Part shown: in pieces, positions 35,292-44,284 of the stretch
How the letters are laid out: the number at the start of each line of letters is the position of its first letter
Position numbering within the stretch: position 1 is the stretch's first letter
Assembly (NCBI RefSeq): GCF_036227605.1
Contig: NZ_CP109487.1
Location: 9,163,001 to 9,227,000 of the forward strand
Source of the DNA: Streptomyces sp. NBC_01439
Lineage (GTDB): Bacteria > Actinomycetota > Actinomycetes > Streptomycetales > Streptomycetaceae
DNA: 64,000 nucleotides
Reading direction: 5' to 3'
Translations under genes and position numbers: made by a program
The notes under the pieces: model-generated
The model's input: only the letters and a program-made list of their open reading frames with translations
The model's database searches: none
What the model was told of the DNA's origin: nothing

Positions 35292-35745
35292 GTGTTCATC
35301 GCCCGGCTCTCGGCGCAGTAGGCGCGGGGACGGCTCGCCGACCAGGCCGTTGAAGACGGTGTGGAGGGCGCAGGCGTGCTGGTCTCCGCGCTCGTGCGTG
35401 GCGGCGGTGACGGTAGTGGACCGTGGGCCCTGGGCCCTGGGCTCCGGGCCCTGGGCCCCGGGCCCCGGGCTCCGGCCCCGAGGGTCGGACCGGCCTCTCC
35501 CCGGCTGTTCGTGACCCCAGCTCACCGCGCGATCGGCTCGCACGACCGTCAACAACCCGTGCACACGGGCCGCATGGTGACGACTGTCCAGATCAAGGTG
35601 ACCCGCTCTGCGGTGACGCGCCTGCGTCCTCCGCCTTGTCCTTCGGACCGAGCCAGCCGCCGTCGTCCCGTTTCCGGGCGACGGCTTCGCGAACACCAGC
35701 ACCTGAACCACGCCGTTGTCAGTGCGTGCAGGCAGGATCACGGGC
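35292..35745. other. Gene-free spacer with GGGCCC-rich tract
   Basis: No gene is seen. At 35424-35480 the sequence is an array of GGGCCCTG/GGGCCCCG/GGGCTCCG units, almost entirely self-complementary, able to form several alternative hairpins between the zinc-ribbon-like gene and the YunG-Nudix gene. Confidence 0.7.
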
Positions 35746-36693
35746 ATGACGCCGTTGCTTCTTTCCGACATCGAACGAGCCGTTCGCAGCAGCTGGAGTG
35801 CCGAGACATGCCCGCCTGAGTACCGATCGCGCTGGACCGAGGACAATCCGGCTCGGGACCAGTGCGGGGTGACCGCCATGGTGCTCAATGACCTGCTGGG
35901 AGGCGAGCTGATCCGCGGAGAGGTCCACGTCAACGGAGAGCGTGTGGACTACCACTGGTGGAACCGCCTGAGCACGGGCATTGAGGTCGATCTCACTCGC
36001 GAGCAGTTCGGGCCGGAGGAGGCTGTCATGGGCGGCGTTGTTGTCCCCCGCCCGCCCGTGACCGAGTGGCGCAGGCTCCGTGAGGAGTACGAGCTGCTCC
36101 GCGACCGGGTCTTGGAGAAACTCAATCGGCAGCAGGCATCCGCCTCTGTGGCCGTGCCCCGGCAACCATGTATGGAGCACGTGGACGAGATGGTCGAGCA
36201 CGTGGACGAGCAAGACCAGGTCTTGGCAGTGGTCGCCCGGGGCGAGGCCGTTCGCCGTGGCTGGTTGCATCGGATTGCCGTGACAGTATGCCGGGATCGG
36301 GAAGGCCGGATCCTCGTGCACCGTCGTTCCGAGCACGTCGATCGGTTCCCGGGACACTACGAGGTGGAGTCGGGCGGTGCCGTTGCCCCGGGTGAGTCCT
36401 ATGAGGAAGCCGCATCGCGCGAACTGGCCGAGGAACTGGGTGTTCGAGCGCCGGTCCGCTTCATCGCGAAGTTCTTGAACCGCAACGGGCTCAGCCCCCA
36501 TTGGCTCGCCGTGCACGAGGCTGTCCTGTCCGACAACCTGTGTCCTGACCCGGACGAAGTGATGTGGCACGGCTGGATGTCGGAGTCCGAGCTCCTCACC
36601 TCGATGCGGGAGAACCTGTTCACCCCGGATACCCGTGACGTTTTGAGGCACTACTTTTCCGCCGTGGAGCGGAGGATCATCCCATCGCCTTGA
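35746..36693 (+). CDS. YunG-like domain fused to a Nudix hydrolase
   Basis: A 315-residue two-domain protein. Residues 1-85 resemble the YunG family: IERAVRSSWSAETCPPEYRS, NPARDQCGVTAMVLNDLLGG, then HYWWN-like VDYHWWNRL and EVDLTREQF. After a helical linker (about 105-165), a Nudix domain follows with the full box GAVAPGESYEEAASRELAEELGV in the G(x5)Ex7REUxEExGU pattern, and FPGHYEVESGG before it, like isopentenyl-diphosphate isomerase/YfcD-type Nudix enzymes. It would hydrolyse a nucleoside-diphosphate-linked substrate. YunG and Nudix proteins normally occur separately. The ATG at 35746 was chosen because the preceding codons fit poorly. Confidence 0.85.
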   Translation: MTPLLLSDIERAVRSSWSAETCPPEYRSRWTEDNPARDQCGVTAMVLNDLLGGELIRGEVHVNGERVDYHWWNRLSTGIEVDLTREQFGPEEAVMGGVVVPRPPVTEWRRLREEYELLRDRVLEKLNRQQASASVAVPRQPCMEHVDEMVEHVDEQDQVLAVVARGEAVRRGWLHRIAVTVCRDREGRILVHRRSEHVDRFPGHYEVESGGAVAPGESYEEAASRELAEELGVRAPVRFIAKFLNRNGLSPHWLAVHEAVLSDNLCPDPDEVMWHGWMSESELLTSMRENLFTPDTRDVLRHYFSAVERRIIPSP

Positions 36694-36869
36694 TCCTCCT
36701 CGCTTGGCCACCACAGACCTTCGATGGGTGACCACCCGCAGCGATTCTCAGTGAAGGTGGAGTGCCGGCGCTCTGTGGGAGTCGGAGCTGTGGTCGAGCG
36801 GAATGGCCTGCAAGCCCTGCCATTCGCCGTTGTATGGCAGCGGGGCGGCGGGGCAACCGGGCAGCGGGG

Positions 36870-37060
36870 ATCTGCGGGTGATCGTCGCCGAGGGGCTCCA
36901 GGAGGTCTACTTCAAGGGCGGCGGAACCCGAGCCGACCGGCTCCGGGTCGAGTTCACCGACATCGACTACTTCGACGTTTCCTTCTGGGGCCGCCGCGAT
37001 GCCGCATACCTCCGTAGGCGGATGAGCGCCGAGCGTATTTCTACTCCAGCAACTTTCACC
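36870..37060 (+). pseudogene. Possible gene fragment before the GntR gene
   Basis: The frame LRVIVAEGLQEVYFKGGGTR followed by LRVEFTDIDYFDVSFWGRRD is clearly protein-like, but has no obvious start and runs without a stop into the GntR gene. It may be the remainder of a deleted small gene. No family is recognised. Confidence 0.35.
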
Positions 37061-37132
37061 CGGTGCAGTAGCTTGCCAAACGCCCCTGGGAACGACCAGC
37101 GGCCGCTGTGCAGGACAACCGGAGGATCGAGC

Positions 37133-37891
37133 ATGCCCCGAGAGGCGCCCTACCTCGCAGTGGCCGACGTGCTGCGCGCACGGATTCTCGCGGGAGAGTG
37201 GGCCATCGGGGAGCGCCTGCCGTCCCGGGCACGATTCGCCGCGGAGTACGGGGTCGGACGCAACGTCATGCAGAGGGCCATGGACCGTTTGATCATCGAC
37301 GGTCTCCTCGAAGGGCGTGCCGGCTCGGGTACCTACGTCCGCATGCCACGAGAGCGCCTGCGGTTGGTTCGCTCGCGACACCACGAACGCGGGGACGGCA
37401 CTCGCCCCCGGCCGGAGAGGAAGGAGCGGGGTAGGGCCGACGCATGGGACGCACACAGTCAGGTCCGCGTCCCCGCCCCCAAGCCGATCGCCGAGCGGCT
37501 CGCCATCAGCCCCGGAAACCTGTGCGTCAACACGCATTACGAGTTCCTCGCCGAGGGGCAACCCGTCCAGCTTTCCGAATCCTGGGAGCCAATGGCCATC
37601 ACGGACGGAACGCCGATCGTGCTGCCCGAGATGGGTCCCCTGGCGGGGAAAGGAGTGGTTGAGCGCATGCGCTCCATCGGCGTGGTCATCTCGACCGTGG
37701 TCGAAGTGCCACGCCCGGCTCGTGCCACCCAGGTGCAGGCGAACCTCCTGGGGATCAGCGTGGGGGACCTCGTGCTCCAAATCGAGCGGACCATCTTCGA
37801 CACGGCCGGACGTCCGGTTGAAACGGCCGACATGGTCATTCCGGACGCGTGCCGCGAAGTGGTCTACGAGTTCGGAGTCGATCGCCGGTAG
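37133..37891 (+). CDS. GntR/HutC-family transcriptional regulator
   Basis: A 252-residue regulator. The winged helix (about 5-65) reads LAVADVLRARILAGEWAIGE, RLPSRARFAAEYGVGRNVMQ, RAMDRLIIDGLLEGRAGSGT. The C-terminal UTRA domain contains YEFLAEGQPVQLSESWEPMA, GVVISTVVEVPRPARATQVQ and LQIERTIFDTAGRPVETADM. UTRA domains bind small effectors. The ATG at 37133 follows GGAGGATC. The adjacent MFS transporter gene starts 50 bp downstream, so the pair is probably a regulated efflux unit. Confidence 0.9.
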   Translation: MPREAPYLAVADVLRARILAGEWAIGERLPSRARFAAEYGVGRNVMQRAMDRLIIDGLLEGRAGSGTYVRMPRERLRLVRSRHHERGDGTRPRPERKERGRADAWDAHSQVRVPAPKPIAERLAISPGNLCVNTHYEFLAEGQPVQLSESWEPMAITDGTPIVLPEMGPLAGKGVVERMRSIGVVISTVVEVPRPARATQVQANLLGISVGDLVLQIERTIFDTAGRPVETADMVIPDACREVVYEFGVDRR

Positions 37892-37941
37892 CCGTTGAAA
37901 GCATCGGAGGAACGTCGCAAAACCGACAGTAGGGCATTGGA

Positions 37942-39201
37942 ATGTCAAAAACTCCCCGGCTCGGTCTCTTGCGCGATCGGGACTTCGGCCGATTGTTCGT
38001 CGCCACTGCACTCGGCCAACTGGGCGACCGCATCATCTTTCTGGCCCTGCCTATGGCTGCCATCGCAGCATTGCACGCAGATGAGTTCCAGGTCGGACTG
38101 ATGGCCGCGGTGACCACGGCAGGACCGCTCCTGGTCGGGCTGCCGGCGGGCGCCTGGGTGGACCGTATGCGGAAACGATCGGTGATGATCGGCACTGATC
38201 TGGCCCGCGCACTCGTCCTCTTGACGATACCGGCGGCGTGGTGGGCAAGCCTTCTCACCATCTGGTGGCTCTGCGCAGTCGCCTTGGTTCACGGAATGCT
38301 GACCGTATTCTTCGATGTTGCGTACGTCAGCTATCTACCCCACTTGGTGGGGCGCAGTAGTCTCCTGGAAGGAAACTCAAAGCTGGCAGCGATACGCTCG
38401 ACGGCCAGTATCAGCGGGCCGGCATTGGCAGGGCCGCTGGTCGGCCTGGCCGGATCAACTACAACGCTTTTGTTGAGTTCGACAGGGATGGCCATGTCGG
38501 GGTTGTTCACGATCACCATCCGGAAGCGCGAACATAAGCCAGAGTCGAGCGGGGCTCCCCAACTGGGTCGAGAGATCAAGGAAGGAATGAGGTTCCTCGC
38601 GGGGCATCCCATCCTGCGTGCAATCGTGTTGGGGGATGCGATATTCAATCTCTTTCTGGTCATGTATCAAACCATGTTGCTGGTCTTTTTGGAGCGGGAG
38701 CTAGGCCTCCGGCCCTCCAGCATCGGCCTCGTTCTGTCGGGAATGGGTTGCGGTGCCTTGACGGGTGCGCTGTTGGCCACGAGGGCCTCGAAGTGGGTCG
38801 GGCAAGGCCCGGTCATCTGGCTCGCACCACTCGTCACCTGTCCGTTGACCGTCCTCATGCCGTTGGCGCGAACGGGTTGGAGCGTGTCCGCGGCTGCGCT
38901 CGGACTCGCGGCCCTTTCGCTGGGCGGAGTCGTTCGGGTGGTGGCTCAATCGAGCATCCAACAGGCCCTGACGCCGGATCGGCTCCTGGGCCGGATGAGC
39001 GCAACAGCCCGATTCGTTTCTTGTGGTGGCATTCCTCTTGGTGGGCTTCTGGGTGGAGCCTCGGGATCTGCTTTCGGAGCAACCGGCACCTTGTGGATCG
39101 GCGCAGCTGGTATGACGCTGAGCGTCCTTCCGAACTTCCTGTCACCGCTCCGAATGCTTCGCACGCTACCCACGGAGAATGCCCCCGAGTTCGCGCGCTG
39201 A
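37942..39201 (+). CDS. MFS transporter, macrolide/enterobactin-efflux-like
   Basis: A 419-residue protein with about 12 transmembrane helices. It starts with the LLRDRDFGRLFVATALGQLG pattern and the motif-A loop AGAWVDRMRKRSVMIGTDLA, both typical of the DHA3 / MefA-EntS group of drug efflux proteins. A second-half repeat of the loop is weaker. Codon use is less G/C-biased than its neighbours (TTG, ATA, TTT, AGT are frequent), suggesting acquisition from another source. The preceding GntR regulator is the likely controller. Confidence 0.88.
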   Translation: MSKTPRLGLLRDRDFGRLFVATALGQLGDRIIFLALPMAAIAALHADEFQVGLMAAVTTAGPLLVGLPAGAWVDRMRKRSVMIGTDLARALVLLTIPAAWWASLLTIWWLCAVALVHGMLTVFFDVAYVSYLPHLVGRSSLLEGNSKLAAIRSTASISGPALAGPLVGLAGSTTTLLLSSTGMAMSGLFTITIRKREHKPESSGAPQLGREIKEGMRFLAGHPILRAIVLGDAIFNLFLVMYQTMLLVFLERELGLRPSSIGLVLSGMGCGALTGALLATRASKWVGQGPVIWLAPLVTCPLTVLMPLARTGWSVSAAALGLAALSLGGVVRVVAQSSIQQALTPDRLLGRMSATARFVSCGGIPLGGLLGGASGSAFGATGTLWIGAAGMTLSVLPNFLSPLRMLRTLPTENAPEFAR

Positions 39202-39444
39202 GGCACACGCCCCACCGGCTCCTCCACCCGTTCAACAGGACCGGCGTGCCCTGGGGAGACGGGACGGTCAGCGCAGTATCACCGACGGGAGCCGTCGTGG
39301 TGTGGCGCTGCCCCGTAACTGCTGCCTCCGTCACGGTCCGTTGAGCCGAGCCGCTCCACCTGGAGCTGCTTCAGTTGGCCCGCCGGCTCCTCGGCTCCTC
39401 GGCTCCTCGGCTTCTCGGCCTCCAGCGGGCCGAGTTGACCCCGG

Positions 39445-39498
39445 ACCACCTTCTTTCCTCTCCGGAAAGAAGGTGGTACTTTCCTCATGGGAAAGTAC
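39445..39498. promoter_or_regulatory. Two palindromes sharing CTTTCC-N5-GGAAAG
   Basis: Site 1: 14-bp perfect arms 39445-39458 and 39464-39477 with a 5-nt gap. Site 2: 9-bp arms 39476-39484 and 39490-39498 with a 5-nt gap. Both centre on CTTTCC-N5-GGAAAG. They lie directly upstream of a membrane-protein/regulator pair, so are probably the binding sites of that regulator. Confidence 0.8.
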
Positions 39499-39527
39499 AC
39501 GGAAGACCGATGACCAGGGACACGCCC

Positions 39528-39980
39528 ATGACCACTTACGACGCCCAGACCGCCCTCAACGCCATACACCACCGTCAGGAGCAGACGCTCGACGCATATG
39601 TGCGCCACGCCCACTCCCGTCCCTACCTGATCCTTGCGGCGCTGGGCCTGTTCGCGGCGTGCTCGTCCTTCGATCTCCCGAACCCCTGGAAGACCGCCGC
39701 GGTCCTTACGGGAAACGTTCTGACCCTGGGAGGACTCTTCATGCAGCGGCGCAGGGCCCCCGTCCGCCGGAAGATCGTCGGCTCGGAGGCGCTGTTCTAC
39801 ACGGCCATAGGAGTCCTCCTTCTCGTCCTCTTCTGGACGTTGGCCATCGGCGCCTACTTCCTTGGCCTGCCGGCACGGCACACCCTCGCCGCAGCCGTCA
39901 CCGCCCTGACGGCCACGGCCGCCTCGTACGCGCTGCGCCCGGTCGTCGGGAACTTCATCCGCAGGAACGGACACGCCTGA
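39528..39980 (+). CDS. Small multi-pass membrane protein
   Basis: A 150-residue protein. A polar N-terminus (TTYDAQTALNAIHHRQEQTL) precedes four hydrophobic helices (for example PYLILAALGLFAACSSF, TAAVLTGNVLTLGGLFM, ALFYTAIGVLLLVLFWTLAI, TLAAAVTALTATAASYALRP). I chose the ATG at 39528 with AGGGAC upstream; an in-frame ATG at 39510 is possible. The stop overlaps the next gene's ATG (TGATG). Function unknown. Confidence 0.75.
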   Translation: MTTYDAQTALNAIHHRQEQTLDAYVRHAHSRPYLILAALGLFAACSSFDLPNPWKTAAVLTGNVLTLGGLFMQRRRAPVRRKIVGSEALFYTAIGVLLLVLFWTLAIGAYFLGLPARHTLAAAVTALTATAASYALRPVVGNFIRRNGHA

Positions 39981-40282
39981 TGGATCCCGACTTCGACGAG
40001 TTCCTGCACGTCCCGGCGCGACTCTCGGTGGTCGCGCTCCTGGCCCCGGCCGACTGGGTGGAGTTCGGATTCGTCCGGAACGCGGTGGGCACCAGCGACT
40101 CGGCCCTGTCCAAGCAGGTCGCCGCATTGGCGGACGCAGGGTACGTCGAGGTCCAAAAGACACGGAGCCGCACGGGACGGCAAACCCACCTCCGCCTCAC
40201 CCCGTACGGGCGTCAGGCGTTCCAGCGGCACGCCTCGGCGCTGGAGCGGATCGTGGCGGCAGCGCGCGGACCTCTGGAATAG
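39980..40282 (+). CDS. Winged-helix transcriptional regulator (HTH_34/MarR-like)
   Basis: A 100-residue single-domain regulator: LHVPARLSVVALLAPADWVE, FGFVRNAVGTSDSALSKQVA, ALADAGYVEVQKTRSRTGRQ, THLRLTPYGRQAFQRHASAL. The recognition helix is SDSALSKQVAALADAGY and the wing is RSRTGRQTHLRLT. It belongs to the short actinobacterial wHTH type that often sits beside a small membrane protein. It is translationally coupled to that gene (TGATG). The two upstream palindromes are candidate autoregulatory operators. Confidence 0.85.
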   Translation: MDPDFDEFLHVPARLSVVALLAPADWVEFGFVRNAVGTSDSALSKQVAALADAGYVEVQKTRSRTGRQTHLRLTPYGRQAFQRHASALERIVAAARGPLE

Positions 40283-40339
40283 TCGCAAGACGTGCACCTG
40301 GCGACGGGGGGCCAGGCCGACGCGCGCCCGGTCGCCGTC

Positions 40340-40934
40340 CTCAACAAGGCTGGATCGAGTGCGACGCGAACACCAGCGGTACGGCACCGCACTCGCCCCG
40401 ATCCGTTACACCGCCGACGCCACCCTGGACTCGCCGGCTGCCGCGGCCGCCTACCGGCCGATCTCCGGCGCCACCGAGTACACCTGCTCCGTTGACCCGG
40501 TCTACCGGCGCATGATCGTCCGCTACCACACCGGCTCCGGCAAGCGCATCGCCGTATACCCCCTCTCCGCCTTCGAGACGCGCAACTTCGCCACCCCGCT
40601 CGTCGACTTCAAGCAGCCGACGATCTCCGGCACCCCTCAGGGCTACACCCTCTACGGCTCGTACATGTACTACCTGACGGGTGACGCGTACCCCGGCGAC
40701 GGCACCCCCACCGGCGACGGCAACACCTACGTCACCGCCATCGACATCAACACGGGCACCGTGACGCAGGGCCCCGTCCTCACCAAGGCCGGCTCCACCC
40801 TCCACCACCGCGAGCCCGAGGGCCTGGCGATCTACCGCACCGACGCCGGCGAGGCCCGACTCTTCATCGGCTTCGCCACCGGCGTGGAGGGCGACCGGCG
40901 CTCCAGCATCTTCTACAAGAACGCCCTGGTCTGA
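40340..40934 (+). pseudogene. Truncated secreted beta-propeller-like protein
   Basis: The 3' part of a streptomycete secreted protein sometimes annotated as phage baseplate or teichoic-acid-related: GATEYTCSVDPVYRRMIVRY, GYTLYGSYMYYLTGDAYPGD, YVTAIDINTGTVTQGPVLTK, HREPEGLAIYRTDAGEARLF and the family end FYKNALV. Upstream, GWIECDANTSG lies in a different frame, showing a frameshift near 40375, and the N-terminal half including any signal peptide is absent. Confidence 0.7.
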
Positions 40935-41156
40935 GCCACGCCCGCCCGGCGGCCCGTCGTCCGCCGCCGGGCACTCGCCCCCGACCGTCCACCCCCGACC
41001 GCCCACCCCCGGCGACCGACAGCCATCCGGTCCCGCTGCCGCCCCCAACACCGTACGCACCCCCTCGACGCCACGCCCCGAACAGGAGCTATCGTCCCCT
41101 GTCGAGCCAGGTCCGGCTCATGAAACGCGGGTTCCGCGAGGAGGGCAGGCGCACCG

Positions 41157-42050
41157 GTGTGCGACGACGACAAGACAGTGCAGCGGCTGGAACTAGAGGT
41201 CGACGAGCCGTCGTTGTCCCAGCTGGGCTGGCGCATCGACGAGATCGGGGCGCGCCTGATCACCACGACATACGGGGAGTGGGAGCACTATCAGGAGATC
41301 GAGCTCTCTGGGACCGCCCGGTTCCTCGGGCAGGATCGGTCCGACCGCTTCGGCGGTGGTGACTACGCGCCTGCCCTCCTGCTCGCCGTCGGCCGTACGG
41401 GTTCGCCCACCCCGCCCCTTTACAAGCGGCTTGTGATGGAGACCGTGACGACATTGTCCGAGCGTCCCTGGCGCCTCTGCGAGAAGAGTAGCTCGTGGGA
41501 GTGCGAGAGCCCCCTGGCGCCCGAGGAAATCACCTTGCGGATCACGGCCCTGGACCTGGAGGAGATCGAGTCCGACTTCGACCTCGCGCCCGAGAAGCAC
41601 ACGGTGCTCCCGGTCGAGGTGATCGACAAATCGACACAGATCAGCGCAGTACGGCTCACGGTGAGCACGATCAGCGCCCATCTCCTCCATGACCCGTACG
41701 ACAGCCGGCTGCGCGTCCACCTCGCCGGCAGCGTCGAAATCGGAGCTCCCGAGGAGCTGCTCGCCGTCCACCTAGCCGCGCACGACTGGCGCGACCAGGA
41801 CTCGACGCTCGAGGACGAGTGCCCCTTCGACGTGAGCCTGCCCGGACTGGTCGTCGAGGCCCTGGGGGGAGACGGGGCCCTGCTCAGTGAGACGGAGATC
41901 AGCTTTTACGGCAGCATTCCCGTGGGCGAGGCGGGCGAGCTACCCGTGCGCGGGCCCCGCTGGATAGCCGACACCGGTTACGACCTCCCCTACACCGCCC
42001 CTGAGCCCGTGCGCGTCATCGTCCGGATCGTAGACGCGGATGACCTGTGA
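41157..42050 (+). CDS. Hypothetical protein, 297 residues
   Basis: An acidic soluble protein starting with GTG. Visible segments include GWRIDEIGARLITTTYGEWE, ALDLEEIESDFDLAPEKHTV and LRVHLAGSVEIGAPEELLAV, consistent with a mixed beta-rich fold. No known family, signal peptide or catalytic motif was recognised. Third-position GC is coding-like throughout, so the gene is probably genuine. It is monocistronic, followed by the duplicated LTD segment. Confidence 0.6.
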   Translation: MCDDDKTVQRLELEVDEPSLSQLGWRIDEIGARLITTTYGEWEHYQEIELSGTARFLGQDRSDRFGGGDYAPALLLAVGRTGSPTPPLYKRLVMETVTTLSERPWRLCEKSSSWECESPLAPEEITLRITALDLEEIESDFDLAPEKHTVLPVEVIDKSTQISAVRLTVSTISAHLLHDPYDSRLRVHLAGSVEIGAPEELLAVHLAAHDWRDQDSTLEDECPFDVSLPGLVVEALGGDGALLSETEISFYGSIPVGEAGELPVRGPRWIADTGYDLPYTAPEPVRVIVRIVDADDL

Positions 42051-42206
42051 GGGGGAAGTCGGACACTGACGGCGACGCAGTGGCGTAGCCGGGATCCGGC
42101 ATCCGACCGCTTGCCGCCTGCGGTGGCGGGTGCAGGATCGTGACGTGGATGTGGTTTTCGCCGGTGCGCTGTGCTGCCCTGCCCTGCTGGTGTGGTTCCG
42201 GGGGTT

Positions 42207-42950
42207 GTCTCGTGTCCGGTGGTGTTGGGCTTTTGCGGGATCTGGCGGGTTGTGATGGGTGTGCGGTTTGTGGGTTTGTGTGCGAAGAATTCTGCAGAAC
42301 GGTTGTTACTTGGTTGGTTGGTCCGGGTGGGTGAGGTGGGGGAGGGGTGCGCCTGGTGGTGCGTCGGAGCGAGTTGTGTGGGGGGTGTGGTGTGTGGGGC
42401 GGGTGGGTGTAGGGCTCAGTGAATGTCAGGGGCATGTTCGGGTGGGGTGGGTGCAGTGTGCAGGTGAGTGTGACGGATGTGTCCGTGTCTGGTAACTGGT
42501 GTCGGTGGGTGCTGCGGTGGGGTTCGTGTCGGGTCGAGAGTGTGGCCAACGGCTCACCCCGAGCCATTTCCACCACTGTCTCCACCATCGTGTTTCGGTT
42601 GGTGAGGCACTGTTCTTGAGGGAGCGTCACCCATGTCTTCTGCTTCTTCCTCCGTGCGTCGTATCGCGGCCACTGTTGTGGCTGCCGGCGCGATCGTTTC
42701 TGCTGCTGCTCTGCCGGCGGCTGCGCACGATGGAGGCCGTCATCACCAGCGGCCGCGGGTGGAGATCAGCCGGGTCCAGGCCGACAGTCCCGGACGCGAT
42801 GACCACTCCAACCGGTCTCTGAACGCCGAGTGGGTGGAGATCACGAACACCACCCGCGATGCGATCAACCTGCGTGGTTGGACGCTGCGTGACAGTGACG
42901 GCAACCGCTACCGCTTCGACAACGTCCGTATCGGCTCCCGTGCCACGATT
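42207..42950 (+). repeat. Copy 2 of the ~743-bp duplicated segment
   Basis: Nearly identical to 16839-17581 in direct orientation. It ends exactly where the IS3-family element begins, so its 3' boundary is set by the insertion. The same G-rich motif is at 42325-42347. Confidence 0.95.
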
Positions 42951-42953
42951 TGA
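42633..42953 (+). pseudogene. LTD protein gene, 3'-truncated copy
   Basis: Codons 1-106 are identical to the gene at 17264. The IS terminal repeat then supplies an immediate TGA (…GCCACGATT-TGA). The missing 48 codons are not found on the other side of the IS. A secreted but incomplete LTD could be made; it would lack the last strands, so it is probably non-functional. Confidence 0.9.
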
Positions 42954-42977
42954 ACCGTTCCGGGTTCGGTAGAGATC

Positions 42978-43948
42978 TCAGATGGTGTGTGTGACCTGGG
43001 GTTTCGTGGTTGCCAGGTAGTGGTTGGTTTCGTATTCGGCGGGCGGGATGTGCCCTATCTCACCGTGGAGCCGGGTGTGGTTGTACCAGTCGGTCCATTC
43101 GGCGGTGGCCAGCTCGACCTGGGCGAGGGATCGCCAGGGCCGCTGCGGCTTGATCACCTCGGTTTTGAAGAGGCCGATCGTGGACTCCATCAGCGCGTTG
43201 TCGTACGCGTCGCCGACCGATCCGATCGAGGCGGCGATGCCGGCCTTCTCCAAGTGATCGGCCAGCGTGAAGGACGTATATTGCGAGCCCGCGTCCGAGT
43301 GATGAACCAACTCGCCTAGCAAGGGCGGGTGTTGGTCGCGGTCGCGTTGCCACAGTCCCATGTCCAGTGCGTCCAGGACGAGCCGGGTCTGCTTCGTGGT
43401 CGAGGCGGACCAGCCGACGATGCGGCGGGAGAAGGTGTCCACGACGAAGGCGACGTAGACGACGCCGGAGAACGTGGCGACGTGGGTAAAGTCGGCGACC
43501 CAGCAGCGGTTCGGCGCGGACGCGACGAAGTCGCGGTCGACCAGGTCCGGCGCCCTGGGCGCGGAGGGGTCCGGGATCGTGGTGATCACTCTCTTGCCGC
43601 GGACCGCGCCGGTGATGCCGAGCTCGCGCATCAGCCGTTCGACGGTGCAGCGGGCCACGGTCTGGCCCTGGCGGTTCAGGTGCCGCCAGATCTTCCTCGC
43701 GCCGTAGACACGGTAGTTGGCGTCGTATGCCTCCTTGATCAAGGTCTTCAGCTCGGTGTCGCGAACGGTGCGGGCCGAGGGTGCCTGCCGGCGTTTGTGG
43801 TGGGCGTAGTAGGTGGACGGGGCGATCTTGCAGTCGTGCTCGGTCAGAACACGGCAGATCGGCTCGACTCCGCCGAAGCGGTCCCGGTGCTCGTCGATGA
43901 ACGCTACGAGCGTGTGTGTGGCCGGTCGAGCTCGGCCGCGAAGAAACT
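42978..43948 (-). CDS. IS3-family transposase OrfB (DDE integrase)
   Basis: Catalytic domain of the transposase. An HTH_21-like region reads VRDTELKTLIKEAYDANYRV and YGARKIWRHLNRQGQTVARC. The rve integrase core has Asp in NRCWVADFTHVATFSGVVYV, Asp in HHSDAGSQYTS and Glu in DNALMESTIGLFKTEV, the D-D-(35)-E triad. It has no convincing start of its own; the frame enters by -1 frameshift from OrfA near 43940-43948 (TTTCTTC on the coding strand). All motifs are intact. Confidence 0.9.
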
Positions 43949-44230
43949 CGCCGCGGCCTTGAGGATCTCGTTCGCCCGCTTCAGCTCGGCGTTCTCCTTC
44001 TTCAGCCGCTTCAGCTCGGCCGACTCCTCCGTCGTCGTCCCCGGCCGGGTCCCGGCGTCGATCTCGTCCTGACGGACCCACTTGCGCAGCGTCTCGGTCG
44101 TGCCGATGCCGAGCTTCGCGGCGACCGCTTTCATCGCAGCCCACTCGGTGTCGTAGTCGGGCCGCACCTCGGCGACCATCCGCACCGCACGACGGCGCAG
44201 CTCAAGCGGGTACTGGGAAGGACGTGCCAT
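43904..44230 (-). CDS. IS3-family transposase OrfA
   Basis: A 108-residue DNA-binding protein: PSQYPLELRRRAVRMVAEVR, AAMKAVAAKLGIGTTETLRK (HTH), then a leucine-zipper-like tail ESAELKRLKKENAELKRANE. It overlaps OrfB and is the upstream frame for the OrfAB fusion transposase. Confidence 0.9.
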   Translation of the reverse strand: MARPSQYPLELRRRAVRMVAEVRPDYDTEWAAMKAVAAKLGIGTTETLRKWVRQDEIDAGTRPGTTTEESAELKRLKKENAELKRANEILKAAASFFAAELDRPHTRS

Positions 44231-44284
44231 GACTCGATCCTCTCAAACGATCGAGTCCCTACCGAACCCGGAACGGTTCAATGA

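Larger units (their letters stand above)
42951..44280 (-). mobile_element. Complete IS3-family insertion sequence, 1330 bp
   Basis: Perfect 22-bp terminal inverted repeats at 42951-42972 and 44259-44280, beginning TGAACCGTTC and ending GAACGGTTCA (5'-TG...CA-3' as usual for IS3). It encodes OrfA and OrfB on the minus strand. The flanks (ATT left, ATG right) are not a duplicated target, and the sequence beyond the right end does not continue the LTD gene, so a deletion or recombination occurred at this element. Confidence 0.93.

Noticed and set aside
36677..38011. A 444-codon open frame on the minus strand.
   Set aside because: Antisense to the GntR regulator, whose HTH and UTRA motifs are clear.
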